Assembly (NCBI RefSeq): GCF_000239815.1
Contig: NZ_CAFK01000300.1
Span: 1 to 59,640, forward strand
Source: Bradyrhizobium sp. STM 3843
GTDB lineage: Bacteria > Pseudomonadota > Alphaproteobacteria > Rhizobiales > Xanthobacteraceae
Direction: 5' to 3'
DNA length: 59,640 nucleotides
Both the position numbers and the translations under genes were made by a program. A model generated the notes under the pieces. It was not told the origin of the DNA. It saw only the letters and a program-made list of their open reading frames with translations, and made no database searches. Below, piece by piece: positions 43,724-53,021 of the stretch (position 1 is the stretch's first letter; every line of letters starts with the position of its first letter).

Positions 43724-43772
43724 AAAATCGGCACAACATATGTGAGCCGCGTCCCTTGCGCGGCTAAGGCGA

Positions 43773-43856
43773 CGCATGTGTCATGCGCAGGCAATTCTTT
43801 ACCGCGATGCTGTCGGATGTTACGCTCCGTGTAGTCGCTGTTTGTCGCATGCGTCA
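43773..43856. promoter_or_regulatory. Repeated element CGCATGYGTCA upstream of ATPase regulator
   Basis: CGCATGTGTCA at 43773-43783 and CGCATGCGTCA at 43846-43856 differ at one base and lie 73 bp apart, roughly seven helical turns. The first is also part of the palindrome CGCATG-TGT-CATGCG. They end 47 bp before the chosen start of the regulator and may be autoregulatory sites. Confidence 0.35.
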
Positions 43857-43903
43857 CAAGTCATCCCATGTCACGCGTCGGTTGTCGGGTGGAGATCCCT
43901 GAA

Positions 43904-46789
43904 ATGGAGTCCCGCTGGACAAGCAATAGCGGGGCAACCGCTGTTGGACGTCCCGCTCAAACCATCTTCGTCTTTGGGCCGTTCCGCCTGGACGCCGCGC
44001 AGAGACGAATCGAGAGATATGGCACGCCGGTCCAATTGCCGGATCGCGCATTCGATATCCTGCTGATGCTGATCGCGCAGGCTGGTACTGTCGTCAGCAA
44101 GAGCGATCTGATCACCCGGGTATGGCCCGACTCCAACGTGGACGAGGGCAGCTTGCGTGTCCACGTCGCGGCCCTTCGCAAAGCACTTGGCGAAGACAGT
44201 GCCGGCACCAGATATCTGAGCACGGTCTCCGGGCGGGGTTACTGCTTTGTCGGTTCGGTGTCGCGCCTGGAGCGTACGCAACTCGCACCGGTCGCGCCCA
44301 TCGACGTCTCCAACCTGCCACCGCGACCCCGGCATACGGTCGGACGCAAGCAAATTATCGACGACATATCCGATCAGCTAAGGACCCATCGCTTTGTTAC
44401 CGTGGTCGGCTCCGGCGGCATTGGCAAGACCACGGTCGCCGTTTCTGTTGGCCACGCCCTGCTCGCGGAATTCGCCGGTCAGGTCTATTTTCTGAGTCTC
44501 GACGAGGTCGGCGACGCCGCGCTCGTGCCCGGCGTTGCCGCATCGGCACTTGGGCTGCCGGCGCATTCGAGCGATGCTTCGGATAGCCTGGCGGCATTCC
44601 TGCGCAACCGGCGAGTGCTGCTGATTCTCGACTGCTGCGAGCATGTCATCGAAACAGCCGCCGCCCTTGGCGAAAGGCTCTACAAGGAGGCGCCGGAGCT
44701 CCACATCCTTGCTACCAGCCGGGAGGCGTTGCGTGTGGAAGGGGAGCACATCCATCGCCTGCTGCCTCTCGCCGTTCCGCCGGACAACCTCGTTCTGACG
44801 GCGGCGAGCGCGCGCGCTTATTCGGCCGTCGAGCTCTTCGTGGAACGCGCAGCTGCAGGAAGCGGCGAATTCGAACTAACCAATGCGAATGCATCGGACG
44901 TCGGCAACCTCTGTCGCCGGCTCGACGGAATCCCGTTTGCTATCGAATTGATCGCCGGCCACGTGGGCGCATACGGGGTCAAGTCGATGGTCCAACTGCT
45001 CGAGAAGCAATTCAACCTGCTATGGGAGGGACGGCGAACCGCACTGCCCCGCCACCGGACGCTGCGCGCGACCATCGAATGGAGTCATGATCTTCTATCC
45101 GGGCCGGAGCGCGTGACACTCAGCCGGCTGTCCGTGTTCGTTGGCCCGTTTTCCCTTGAGGCCGCCCGGTCGATCGTCGGCTTCGACGAGACCGATGACA
45201 ACAACATCATGGCATCTCTCGCGAGCCTCGTCGCCAAGTCGATGCTTGTGCTGACCACAGGCCCTCAATCGAGCCGTTACAGGCTGCTCGACGCAACGCG
45301 TGCCTATGCCCAGGAGAAGCTGGCCGCCAGGGCGGAGGCCGCGATGATGGCCCGACGCCACGCCTGCTACTTTCTCGAGCTGCTCGAACACATGGAGGAC
45401 GATCCGGAAGATCTGTCGGCGATCACCGATCAGTTTGGCAATATACGCGGTGCGCTGACATGGTGTTTCTCGGATCCCGGCGACCGCGGGACCGGCGTGG
45501 CCCTCACGGCTGCCGCGATCCCTCTGTTCTTCAAGCTGTCGCTCCTGGCTGAATGCCAGCACTGGGCCACTCGCGCCATCGCTGCGCTCGACGGAACAGA
45601 TCAAGGCGTCAGGCACGACCTCGCGCTTCATGCCGCACTGGGATCCGCCCGGATGCTCACGGGACAAATCGACGATTTTGGCATTCATTGCGTTGACCGG
45701 GCATTCCAGCTGGCCGGCAAGGTCGGCGATGTCGCCGGCCAGATCCGCCTCATTGACCGGCTGCATCTGCTTCAATTGTTCGCCGGTCATTTTGACGACG
45801 CCTTGACGACCGCCAGGCGCGGCGAAGCCATTGCTCTCGCCAGTGAGGATTCCGCCGCACTGGCGCGCACGCGCGTGCTGCTCGGCATCTCCTGCCACTA
45901 CCTTGGCGACGTCACCGCCGCCCGTTCGCATATCGAGTCCGCGCTGCTCCATCCTGACCTCGAGGCCAATATCCGCGGCGGCTTGACGATCGATTACCCC
46001 AGGCGTGCTCACATCACGCTGGCTCGCCTGCTCTGGCTTCAGGGATATCCCGATCAGGCGACGGACCTCGCACGCCAGGCCATCTCCGACGTCATGGCCG
46101 TCAACCATCCGATCACGCTCTGCAGAGCGCTGGTCTGGGCGTTTGATATCTTCTACTGGAATGAGGATCTTGAGGCCTACGAAGAGCACATCGACGGGGT
46201 CGTCCTGGAATCCCGCAGACATGGCCTGGCCATTCTGCAGGCCGTAGGCGAAGCCATGAAGGCAATCGCACTTTTAGCGCGAGGAGCGACCGATCCCGGG
46301 CTCGGAATGCTGAAAGGCGCCGTCGGAACGCTCCAGGGCCATCGTTTCGGTGCCGTCGCGGGGCTTCGCGCGCCGCTCGCGGCCGCGCTGGCGGTTGCAG
46401 GGCGTGGTGACGAAGCGTTGGACACCATCGATCAGGCGATTGCCCAGGCCCGGCGTTGCAGCTTCCTGATGGATATGCCCGACATGTTGCGCGTCAGGGC
46501 GGAAGTGCTGATGCGCAAGGGCAACGCGAACAGCTTGCAGGCGGAACGGAACCTCGAGCAGTCACTGGAGCTTGCCCGAAATCAGGGAGCGCTGGGTTAT
46601 GAGCTGCGGACCGCGATCAGCCTTGCGAGGCTATGGTCGCGGCAAGGCCGGCACAAAGATGCGCACGACCTGCTTGCGCCAATCCATGGGCGTTTTACTG
46701 AGGGCTTCCAGACAAGCAGCCTGAAGGCCGTGGGCGAATTGCTCGGCCACTTGAGCCCTCCCCGTTCGGGTTCACTCGCGGCCAGTTGA
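43904..46789 (+). CDS. Winged-helix/NB-ARC ATPase regulator (STAND type), first of convergent pair
   Basis: The 961-aa protein starts with an OmpR-type winged helix (about 20-120: AFDILLMLIAQAG, VDEGSLRVHVAALRKALG, GRGYCFVG). It continues with a P-loop NTPase of NB-ARC style: Walker A GSGGIGKTT near 168-177, Walker B VLLILDCCEH near 238-246, and IPFAIELIAGHVG downstream. The C-terminal ~450 residues are helical repeats, probably TPR-like. Such proteins are ligand-switched transcription factors. The ATG at 43904 has GGAG nine bases upstream; an earlier ATG at 43868 has none. A paralogue lies convergently downstream. Confidence 0.88.
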   Translation: MESRWTSNSGATAVGRPAQTIFVFGPFRLDAAQRRIERYGTPVQLPDRAFDILLMLIAQAGTVVSKSDLITRVWPDSNVDEGSLRVHVAALRKALGEDSAGTRYLSTVSGRGYCFVGSVSRLERTQLAPVAPIDVSNLPPRPRHTVGRKQIIDDISDQLRTHRFVTVVGSGGIGKTTVAVSVGHALLAEFAGQVYFLSLDEVGDAALVPGVAASALGLPAHSSDASDSLAAFLRNRRVLLILDCCEHVIETAAALGERLYKEAPELHILATSREALRVEGEHIHRLLPLAVPPDNLVLTAASARAYSAVELFVERAAAGSGEFELTNANASDVGNLCRRLDGIPFAIELIAGHVGAYGVKSMVQLLEKQFNLLWEGRRTALPRHRTLRATIEWSHDLLSGPERVTLSRLSVFVGPFSLEAARSIVGFDETDDNNIMASLASLVAKSMLVLTTGPQSSRYRLLDATRAYAQEKLAARAEAAMMARRHACYFLELLEHMEDDPEDLSAITDQFGNIRGALTWCFSDPGDRGTGVALTAAAIPLFFKLSLLAECQHWATRAIAALDGTDQGVRHDLALHAALGSARMLTGQIDDFGIHCVDRAFQLAGKVGDVAGQIRLIDRLHLLQLFAGHFDDALTTARRGEAIALASEDSAALARTRVLLGISCHYLGDVTAARSHIESALLHPDLEANIRGGLTIDYPRRAHITLARLLWLQGYPDQATDLARQAISDVMAVNHPITLCRALVWAFDIFYWNEDLEAYEEHIDGVVLESRRHGLAILQAVGEAMKAIALLARGATDPGLGMLKGAVGTLQGHRFGAVAGLRAPLAAALAVAGRGDEALDTIDQAIAQARRCSFLMDMPDMLRVRAEVLMRKGNANSLQAERNLEQSLELARNQGALGYELRTAISLARLWSRQGRHKDAHDLLAPIHGRFTEGFQTSSLKAVGELLGHLSPPRSGSLAAS

Positions 46790-46922
46790 GCCGGTTGCAC
46801 GGCAGACGCGTAGGCGGCAACCGACCGGTACGGCGAGCAAATTGCGAATGTTCCGGAAGTCTATGGGCGCAGGCATCAAACGGATGCGCCCCATGTGCCT
46901 CGCCTGACACCGCTGGCTAACC

Positions 46923-49778
46923 TCACCCGTTCGATAGCTGCGTTATCATCGCTTCTGCAAGCCTTAGGTCCGAGGTCTCGAAGCCTTCGGTAAACTTCTC
47001 GTACACGGTCCCGAGAATGCCGTGCGCCTCGGCGGGACGGCCCAGGCTGATCCTCAGTCGCGCAAGACTGATCGCCGTCCTCAGCTCCCAAGATAGCGCC
47101 CCCTGGCTGCGCGCCAGCTCCAGCGCTCTGCTGAAGGCCTGTTCGGCCGCAGGAGCGGAGCGATCCTTACCAGGATGGAGAAGCAACTCTCCTTTGATGC
47201 GCAGGAGCTCGGCCTCGTACCAACGTTCGTCCCTCGCCTCGCAACGGGCCAGCGTCGCGTTGATCGTATCAAGCCCCTGCGACACATCGCCGGCCTCGCC
47301 GAGGCCTGCCGCTAGTTCGCCCAGAGGAAGCAGGAAGCGCGGCAAGAACCGGGCCTCGCCGGCCAGCTCCAGCGCATCACGGAGCGTGGACAATCCGGCA
47401 ACGAAAGCGCCGCGCCGTATCATCACAACCCCGCTGAACGCATGCGCCCACACGTTCCACAGGTGGATCGGGTGACGTTCCGTGTGCGCGATCAGCGATG
47501 CGCAATGCCGTTCCGCCGCATCGAGATCACCCGCGAAAAGCGTGATCGGGCAGGCACCCTGGCCCAGCACGCTGCAGAATGTCAGAGCGTGACCCATGAT
47601 ACGGCCTTCCTCGACATTCTCCTTGACGACGCTCAATGCCTGATCGGCGAACCCGAGCAGCCACAGGATGCGCGCATAGAAATAGTGTGCGGCGGCACGT
47701 GGATCGAACCGGAAACGAATGACCTGGGATTTTGGCGGAAAATCCGACAAACGCGACAATGTCCGCGTGATGTAACGATACGCCGACCTCTGGTCGCCGA
47801 GAAAGTGCATCGTGGTGGCGAGAAGCCGGTCCGCCATCATACGGTCGACTGAATTGTCGGACTCTGCCACGACCTCTGCGAAGCGTCGTGCGAATTCCAG
47901 CGCCTTGCGGATGTCACCATTGTTGAACTGATCGATGCACAGCCCCCAGAGCGCACGCAACAGGTAGTCGCTGTCTCCGAGCTGCTCGGCGAGCTGCAGG
48001 GTCATGGCCCATACGGGACCAGCCTCCCGAGCCCTGCCAACGCCGTACATGAGCGACCAGCCACGCGCGGCGGACAATTGCATGCGCAGCCGCGGCGCGT
48101 TCGCGGCAGTGTCGTCAAGTCTTGCCCGCGCGCGCTCAGTGCGCTCGCAGCATTCGGCGAGCAGCGACAGCTGGACCCATAGCGGGACCGCAGCCGCGGT
48201 CAGCGCCGCCCCGATTTGCGCGTCTCCGCCAGCCGAGAATGCCCAATCGAGGCTGCTGCGCACGTTGTCGATGTGCCGGCCATAGATGGCAAGCCATTCG
48301 GTCTGCGGTAGCAGTTCTCTGTCGGCTTCTGCACAGGCAAAGAACCCGCAATAATATTCTGCTTGGCGACGGGCCGCATTGGGATACTCGCCGCTCGCGT
48401 GTAGCTTCTCCAACACATAAGCACGCGTCGTGTCGAGCAGGTGATAGTAAGGGCGGTCGCCGCGAACGTCGGCGACGACGAGCGACTTGGCCACTAGATT
48501 GGCCAGCTCGCCGATGACCTCGCCCATGTGTTCGCCGGCAACCGCAATCGCTGCGTCGGCCAAAAATTCTCCGGCGAATATGCCGAGTTTCCGCAGCACC
48601 TGCGCCTCGCCTTGCGAGAGGAGATCGTAACTCCAATCGAGCGTCGCACGAAGCGTTTGCTGCCTGGGCAGTGCCGTTCGCCGGCCGGTCGTCAGGAATT
48701 TGAATCTATCGTCAAGAAGTGCTGCGATTTTCGGCGGGCTCAGCATGACCGAACGCGCCGCTGCAAACTCGATCGCGAGCGGAATACCATCCAGTCGCCG
48801 GCAAATGGCGACGACGGCGCTGAGATTTTCCTGGTCGAACGCAAAGTGGGAGCCGAGCGCCTTTGCCCTGATCATGAACAATTTCACCGCGGTGTGTTCG
48901 AAGGCGGCCTCAGGCGCAATCAGAGGTTCGGACGGTACGCCCAGCGGCGGCACACGATAAACGTGTTCACCGTCGATACGCAGCGCCTCGCGGCTCGTTG
49001 CTATCACGGTGGTCTCGGGGCAACGGCTGACGATCGTCTCGGCCAGTCGGGCGACCGCATCAACGACGTGCTCGCAGTTGTCGAAAACGAGCAGCAGCGG
49101 CCGGGCGCCGATGACTCGCGCAACGGATTCCGGCGAAATCGCCTCGCCTTCCAGTTTGGTGCCAAGCACGCCCGCGACGGCGGAAGGAACGAGCTCGGGA
49201 TTGGACAGTGAGGCGAATTCGATCAGCAATCGATCGGCTGCAAAGCCTGCCGGCGGCGACCGCGCCGCCTGCAGCGCAAGCGCGGTCTTGCCGATCCCGC
49301 CTGGCCCGACGAGGCTCACCACCCGATAGGCCGACAGGAGATCCCACAGATGGGAAATCGCAGCGCCGCGGCCGACGAGATCGAACGTCGCCGGGGGTAT
49401 GTTGGTTGTCGGCATCGAGTCGGATGCGGCCGACCGGAGTCGTCTGTCCGTAGGCTGGATGCGCCACGTCCCCAGCAGGCGATAGCCACGGCCGACAGTC
49501 GTCCCCAAAAGTTCCCGATCAGGGCCGAGGGCCTTGCGGATCGCCCCGATATGCACCCGCAGCGCACTCTCCTCAACGGAGAGGCCCTGCCACACCCGTT
49601 CTGTCAGCTCGGTCTTGGAGACCAGTTCGCCCCCCGCGCGAACCAATTCCGCGAGGATATCGAATGCCCGCCCGCCCAATGGAACCGGATCTCCCATTGA
49701 GCGCAGTTCTCGTTTGGCAAGATCAATCTCCCATCCGCCATATGCGAAGATGGGGCTTTGGCCTGGTTCAGCCATCAT
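46923..49778 (-). CDS. Winged-helix/NB-ARC ATPase regulator (STAND type), second of convergent pair
   Basis: The 951-aa protein has the same plan as its convergent neighbour: winged helix at about 10-105 (GRAFDILAELVRAGGELVSK, GRGYRLLG), Walker A GPGGIGKTA near 158-166, Walker B LLLVFDNCEH near 228-237, IPLAIEFAAARSV, and C-terminal helical repeats. The start is ATG-ATG at 49778/49775. Its C-terminal end lines up with the neighbour's (GALSWELRTAISLARL against GALGYELRTAISLARL), which shows common descent. Its target may be itself or the small peptide gene across the divergent 422-bp spacer. Confidence 0.88.
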   Translation of the reverse strand: MMAEPGQSPIFAYGGWEIDLAKRELRSMGDPVPLGGRAFDILAELVRAGGELVSKTELTERVWQGLSVEESALRVHIGAIRKALGPDRELLGTTVGRGYRLLGTWRIQPTDRRLRSAASDSMPTTNIPPATFDLVGRGAAISHLWDLLSAYRVVSLVGPGGIGKTALALQAARSPPAGFAADRLLIEFASLSNPELVPSAVAGVLGTKLEGEAISPESVARVIGARPLLLVFDNCEHVVDAVARLAETIVSRCPETTVIATSREALRIDGEHVYRVPPLGVPSEPLIAPEAAFEHTAVKLFMIRAKALGSHFAFDQENLSAVVAICRRLDGIPLAIEFAAARSVMLSPPKIAALLDDRFKFLTTGRRTALPRQQTLRATLDWSYDLLSQGEAQVLRKLGIFAGEFLADAAIAVAGEHMGEVIGELANLVAKSLVVADVRGDRPYYHLLDTTRAYVLEKLHASGEYPNAARRQAEYYCGFFACAEADRELLPQTEWLAIYGRHIDNVRSSLDWAFSAGGDAQIGAALTAAAVPLWVQLSLLAECCERTERARARLDDTAANAPRLRMQLSAARGWSLMYGVGRAREAGPVWAMTLQLAEQLGDSDYLLRALWGLCIDQFNNGDIRKALEFARRFAEVVAESDNSVDRMMADRLLATTMHFLGDQRSAYRYITRTLSRLSDFPPKSQVIRFRFDPRAAAHYFYARILWLLGFADQALSVVKENVEEGRIMGHALTFCSVLGQGACPITLFAGDLDAAERHCASLIAHTERHPIHLWNVWAHAFSGVVMIRRGAFVAGLSTLRDALELAGEARFLPRFLLPLGELAAGLGEAGDVSQGLDTINATLARCEARDERWYEAELLRIKGELLLHPGKDRSAPAAEQAFSRALELARSQGALSWELRTAISLARLRISLGRPAEAHGILGTVYEKFTEGFETSDLRLAEAMITQLSNG

Positions 49779-50200
49779 TGGGATAGCCCCAAGCGTTGAA
49801 CGCTCCCAGCTTACCATCAACCGCTTCAATAAAAGCAAGCCACTAGCGGGAAAAGAAGACCGGCGATCACCGGCTGAGCTCATTCAGAGAGGTGCGCCTC
49901 TTACAATTGTTAGCAAATTTTCCAACATTAGTGCCGATGGCCAATAGCAACGATTTCGCTCACCATTTCACTCTTGTTAGTTGCATGGACACCTTGCGGT
50001 ACGCTTGCTATTTTCCACTGGATGCAGGTCCATGAATTGGCTCATTGGCGTTTACAGCCATTTCCCGGAGCTCGCATCTGCGACATCGTGCAAAGACGAA
50101 AACCTTCGTTCAATTAATACTATCCATCCCGCGCATATACGAACATCTTTGTCGAGCGGGCCGAGGCATTCTTGGCTTCGCTTTGTCAAGGAGACGTTCA
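49779..50200. other. 422-bp divergent AT-richer spacer
   Basis: I see no gene. The central part (about 49900-49990) is clearly more AT-rich than the surroundings and contains TTGTTAG twice (49907 and 49974). AAGGAGA just before 50201 is the ribosome-binding site of the small peptide gene. This is a promoter-like region for both genes. Confidence 0.5.
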
Positions 50201-50431
50201 ATGACTAAACTGAAGCTCGTGTCGGCCGGCCTGATCGTTGCAGCCATGTTCGCATCTCCCACGATCGCTCGCGAGAGCCACGCAAAGGCAAGACGGACCG
50301 CCCACGCTTATGCAGCGCTTCACCGCGCGCCGGTCGCCTCCAAGCGCGGCTGCGTGCGGGCTCCCGACATCGGCGCGTACGCAACGGCCCCCTGGCGCCA
50401 GCCTCCGTGCGAACCGGCGGCGAGCTACTGA
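50201..50431 (+). CDS. Small secreted basic peptide
   Basis: The 76-aa product has a signal peptide (about residues 1-24, ending SPTIARE) and a His/Arg/Ala-rich mature part with two Cys near the end. A strong AAGGAG lies eight bases before the ATG. No domain is recognised. Small secreted peptides of this kind are common in Bradyrhizobium. It is divergent from the second ATPase regulator. Confidence 0.65.
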   Translation: MTKLKLVSAGLIVAAMFASPTIARESHAKARRTAHAYAALHRAPVASKRGCVRAPDIGAYATAPWRQPPCEPAASY

Positions 50432-50642
50432 GTTCACGAGACGACGAGGACCACAAGCGCGGCCTGCACATTGGTGCCGATCTGAACAGGATCGCTCAAC
50501 GGCTTCAGGGTCTTCTCCCCCGGATCGCAGGAAGAATGGCGACTTGCTTCGCAGTGGTCATTCTTCCGACTAGCCGGCTCTTCAGAACCAAGAACACACA
50601 CTTTCATAGCCGCGTCGCTGGTTGCGCTTCGCTCAAGATTGG

Positions 50643-51881
50643 TCAACCCTGTCTGAAGAGAATACAAACCGGACTCCCGACATTGATAGCCTCGCCGGTC
50701 GTGACAAGGCGACCGGTGACCGCATCGCGCTTGAACGAGTTGATCGTATCGGTGTCCTCGTTCGCAGCGAACACGAATTTGTCCGACAATGCGAGCGCAA
50801 AGAATCTCGGTGTCTTGCCGCCGCTCGCCGTCCAGCCGACTGGTGACAGCCGGCCGCTCGCCTGATCGACAGCGAGAATCGCGATGCTGTCGTCGCCGCG
50901 ATTCGAGGCATACACGAAGCGTCCGTCGGCCGACACGGCAATCTCGGCCGCACGGCTGTTGGCCGTATACGCGTCAGGCACCGCAGAAACAATCTGGAAA
51001 GGACTAAGCGCGCCGGTCGCGAGATCGAAGTGATAGGCCGTGACGGTCGAGTCAAGTTCGTTGACCACGTAGGCAAGCCGCCCACTCGGATGGAACGCGA
51101 CGTGGCGTGGCCCCGCTCCTTCGCGCGCTTGCACCGGTTTGCCGGCGAGCATCAGCTTTCCCTTCTCGGCATCGATCCTGTAGGTGAAGACCAGATCGAG
51201 CCCCTTGTCCGGCACGACGATGAAGGCGCCTGACGGATCAAATTCGACCTGGTGCGGCTTGGCAAAGGGCTGCTCCACCCGATGAGGCCCGATCTTGCCC
51301 TCCAGCTTGACGAGATCGATCACCGCGCCGAGCGAACCATCCTCCTGACGCGACAGCAGCGCAAGCGTGGACGTGATGTGGTTGGCAACCACCACGAACC
51401 GGTTGGTCGGATCGACCGCGAGATGGACGGGGTTCTTTCCTTCCGTGCTCTGCCGGTTGATCACGGCAAGCTTGCCGCTGACAGGGTCGATCGCCATCGC
51501 GGTTATGTCGCTGAGATCGCCATGCACTGTGTAGAGAAAGCGTCGGCTACGGTCGAAAGCCAGAAACGACGGGTTGACGAGATCGGCAAGGAGCTGGACG
51601 TGGGTCCAGGCGCCGGTCGCATTGTCCATCGCATAGACGTTAAGCCCGTTGCCACGGGCATTGCGCTCCTTCGTGGTACGCGCACCGACATAGACGAATG
51701 AGCGAGAGCCTTCGAGCATATTGTCCTCCGAATGGGACGTCTGTGCCTGAGATAACGCGGATGTGCCGGGCCATGCAGCGCTCATTGCACCGGCAGCGGC
51801 GAGGCCCGCGAATGTGCGCCGCGACAGAGTGGCGCCGCGAGGCCGGTCCGGCGTGGGACATACAGCAGAATTTTCGGGCAT
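50643..51881 (-). CDS. Tat-exported seven-bladed propeller lactonase
   Basis: The 412-aa protein has a twin-arginine signal (SRRTFAGLAAAG, cleavage near ALSQA) and then repeated propeller strands such as PSFLAFDRSRRFLYTVHGD, GPRHVAFHPSGRLAYVVNELD and EIAVSADGRFVYASNRGDDS. The fold is that of the 6-phosphogluconolactonase (Pgl, PF10282) family, but export makes a different sugar or quinone lactone substrate likely. The ATG at 51881 has GGGAG five bases upstream. It is divergent from the GntR regulator across a short AT-rich spacer and could be part of its regulon. Confidence 0.87.
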   Translation of the reverse strand: MPENSAVCPTPDRPRGATLSRRTFAGLAAAGAMSAAWPGTSALSQAQTSHSEDNMLEGSRSFVYVGARTTKERNARGNGLNVYAMDNATGAWTHVQLLADLVNPSFLAFDRSRRFLYTVHGDLSDITAMAIDPVSGKLAVINRQSTEGKNPVHLAVDPTNRFVVVANHITSTLALLSRQEDGSLGAVIDLVKLEGKIGPHRVEQPFAKPHQVEFDPSGAFIVVPDKGLDLVFTYRIDAEKGKLMLAGKPVQAREGAGPRHVAFHPSGRLAYVVNELDSTVTAYHFDLATGALSPFQIVSAVPDAYTANSRAAEIAVSADGRFVYASNRGDDSIAILAVDQASGRLSPVGWTASGGKTPRFFALALSDKFVFAANEDTDTINSFKRDAVTGRLVTTGEAINVGSPVCILFRQG

Positions 51882-52022
51882 CTTGGCTCCCCCCCCAATT
51901 GCTTTTTATTTTTTAAAACACAATAATGTACAAGACGCAAGAACCACCCTTCCAGCGCCCCGCTTGTGCAGTCCGCGCCGTTAAGCGACATCTCCTTGAG
52001 AGAGGATCAACCCGAGTCGCCC

Positions 52023-52928
52023 ATGCCCCGCCCCAATCTCGCGACCCAGATGACCGCGCGGATCCTCGACTACATCCGCGCCAATAGTTTGCAGCCTGAT
52101 CAGCATCTGCCGAGCCAGACGCTGGCGGATGCGCTGCGGGTCTCGCGGGCACCGATCAACGCAGCGCTGCAGATCCTCGAGGACATGAAAGTCGTGCGCT
52201 CCGAGCCCAATCGAGGCTTCTTCTTGGTTAAGAGCGTCGCGGAGCTTCCGGACCTGCCGGATGCTTTAGATACCGAGCCAGAACGCGAGGACGAATGGTA
52301 CTTCGCGATTGCCGAGGACCGGCTGTCCGGAAAGCTCCCGGACAGGATCAGCGAGAACGAGTTGATGCGCCGCTATGGCCTCTCGCGCACGCGCCTCCTG
52401 AAGATCCTCACCAAAATAGCCGAGGAAGGCTGGATTGAACGCCTGCCCGGCAATGGCTGGGCGTTCGGTCCGCTCCTGACCTCGCGCGAGAGCTATCAAC
52501 AGGGCTATCAACTGCGCGTCGCGCTGGAGCCGCAGGCTCTGCTGCTGCCGAGTTTCGAGATCGATCGGCCCGCGTTTGCCGCGGCGCGCGAGCAGCAGCA
52601 ATGGCTGCTGGACGGCGGCTATAAGCGCGCGTCGCGCTCGGAGATCTTCGACGCCAACGCCGAGTTCCACGAAATGCTGGTCGGCTGCGCGCGCAACCCG
52701 TTCTTCCTCGATGCAGTGAAGCGCGTAAACCGGCTGCGCCGGCTGGTGGAATACCGCATCACGGTGGATCGCAGCCGTCTTCCTATTCAGTGCCGGGAGC
52801 ACATCAACATCCTGACATTGCTGGAAAAAGGCCTGCGGCAGGAGGCGTCGGACTTCCTCCGCGTGCACATCGAGGGCGCCGGTTTGATCAAGATCCGAGG
52901 TCTGATCCAAGGATATTGCATTTTATAA
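52023..52928 (+). CDS. GntR/FCD-like regulator with two winged helices
   Basis: The 301-aa protein has two winged-helix units in a row: residues ~5-70 (SQTLADALRVSRAPINAALQIL) and ~85-155 (SENELMRRYGLSRTRLLKILTKI), each with a wing. A C-terminal helical FCD-like effector domain follows, with Asn/His-containing FDANAEFHEMLVG. The doubled DNA-binding unit differs from the ordinary GntR layout. I chose ATG 52023; an in-frame GTG at 51966 lacks a site. The last codons and stop lie inside a perfect 11-1-11 palindrome, a likely operator for the downstream MFS and aconitase genes. Confidence 0.85.
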   Translation: MPRPNLATQMTARILDYIRANSLQPDQHLPSQTLADALRVSRAPINAALQILEDMKVVRSEPNRGFFLVKSVAELPDLPDALDTEPEREDEWYFAIAEDRLSGKLPDRISENELMRRYGLSRTRLLKILTKIAEEGWIERLPGNGWAFGPLLTSRESYQQGYQLRVALEPQALLLPSFEIDRPAFAAAREQQQWLLDGGYKRASRSEIFDANAEFHEMLVGCARNPFFLDAVKRVNRLRRLVEYRITVDRSRLPIQCREHINILTLLEKGLRQEASDFLRVHIEGAGLIKIRGLIQGYCIL

Positions 52929-52939
52929 TATAAAATGCA
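52917..52939. promoter_or_regulatory. 23-bp perfect palindrome spanning GntR stop codon
   Basis: The arms TGCATTTTATA and TATAAAATGCA are exact complements around one A (52928). The TAA stop of the GntR gene lies within it, and the MFS gene begins 82 bp on. It has the size and AT-rich form of GntR/FCD operators and is most likely this regulator's own site. Confidence 0.75.
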
Positions 52940-53021
52940 TACATGCCTGTAAGGCGCCCGCCTGCAGGGGGGTTGGCGTTGCCGACAAGCCCCGAGGAAA
53001 CGCAGCAAGGGAACGCCGTCC

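Noticed and set aside
46790..46922. CGGTTGC...GCAACCG inverted repeat between convergent ATPase genes
   Set aside because: Stem is 7 bp with an 18-bp loop and no T-run; not a convincing terminator.
49907..49980. TTGTTAG occurring twice upstream of the second ATPase regulator
   Set aside because: A 7-mer repeated at 67 bp in an AT-rich spacer is weak; flanks do not match.
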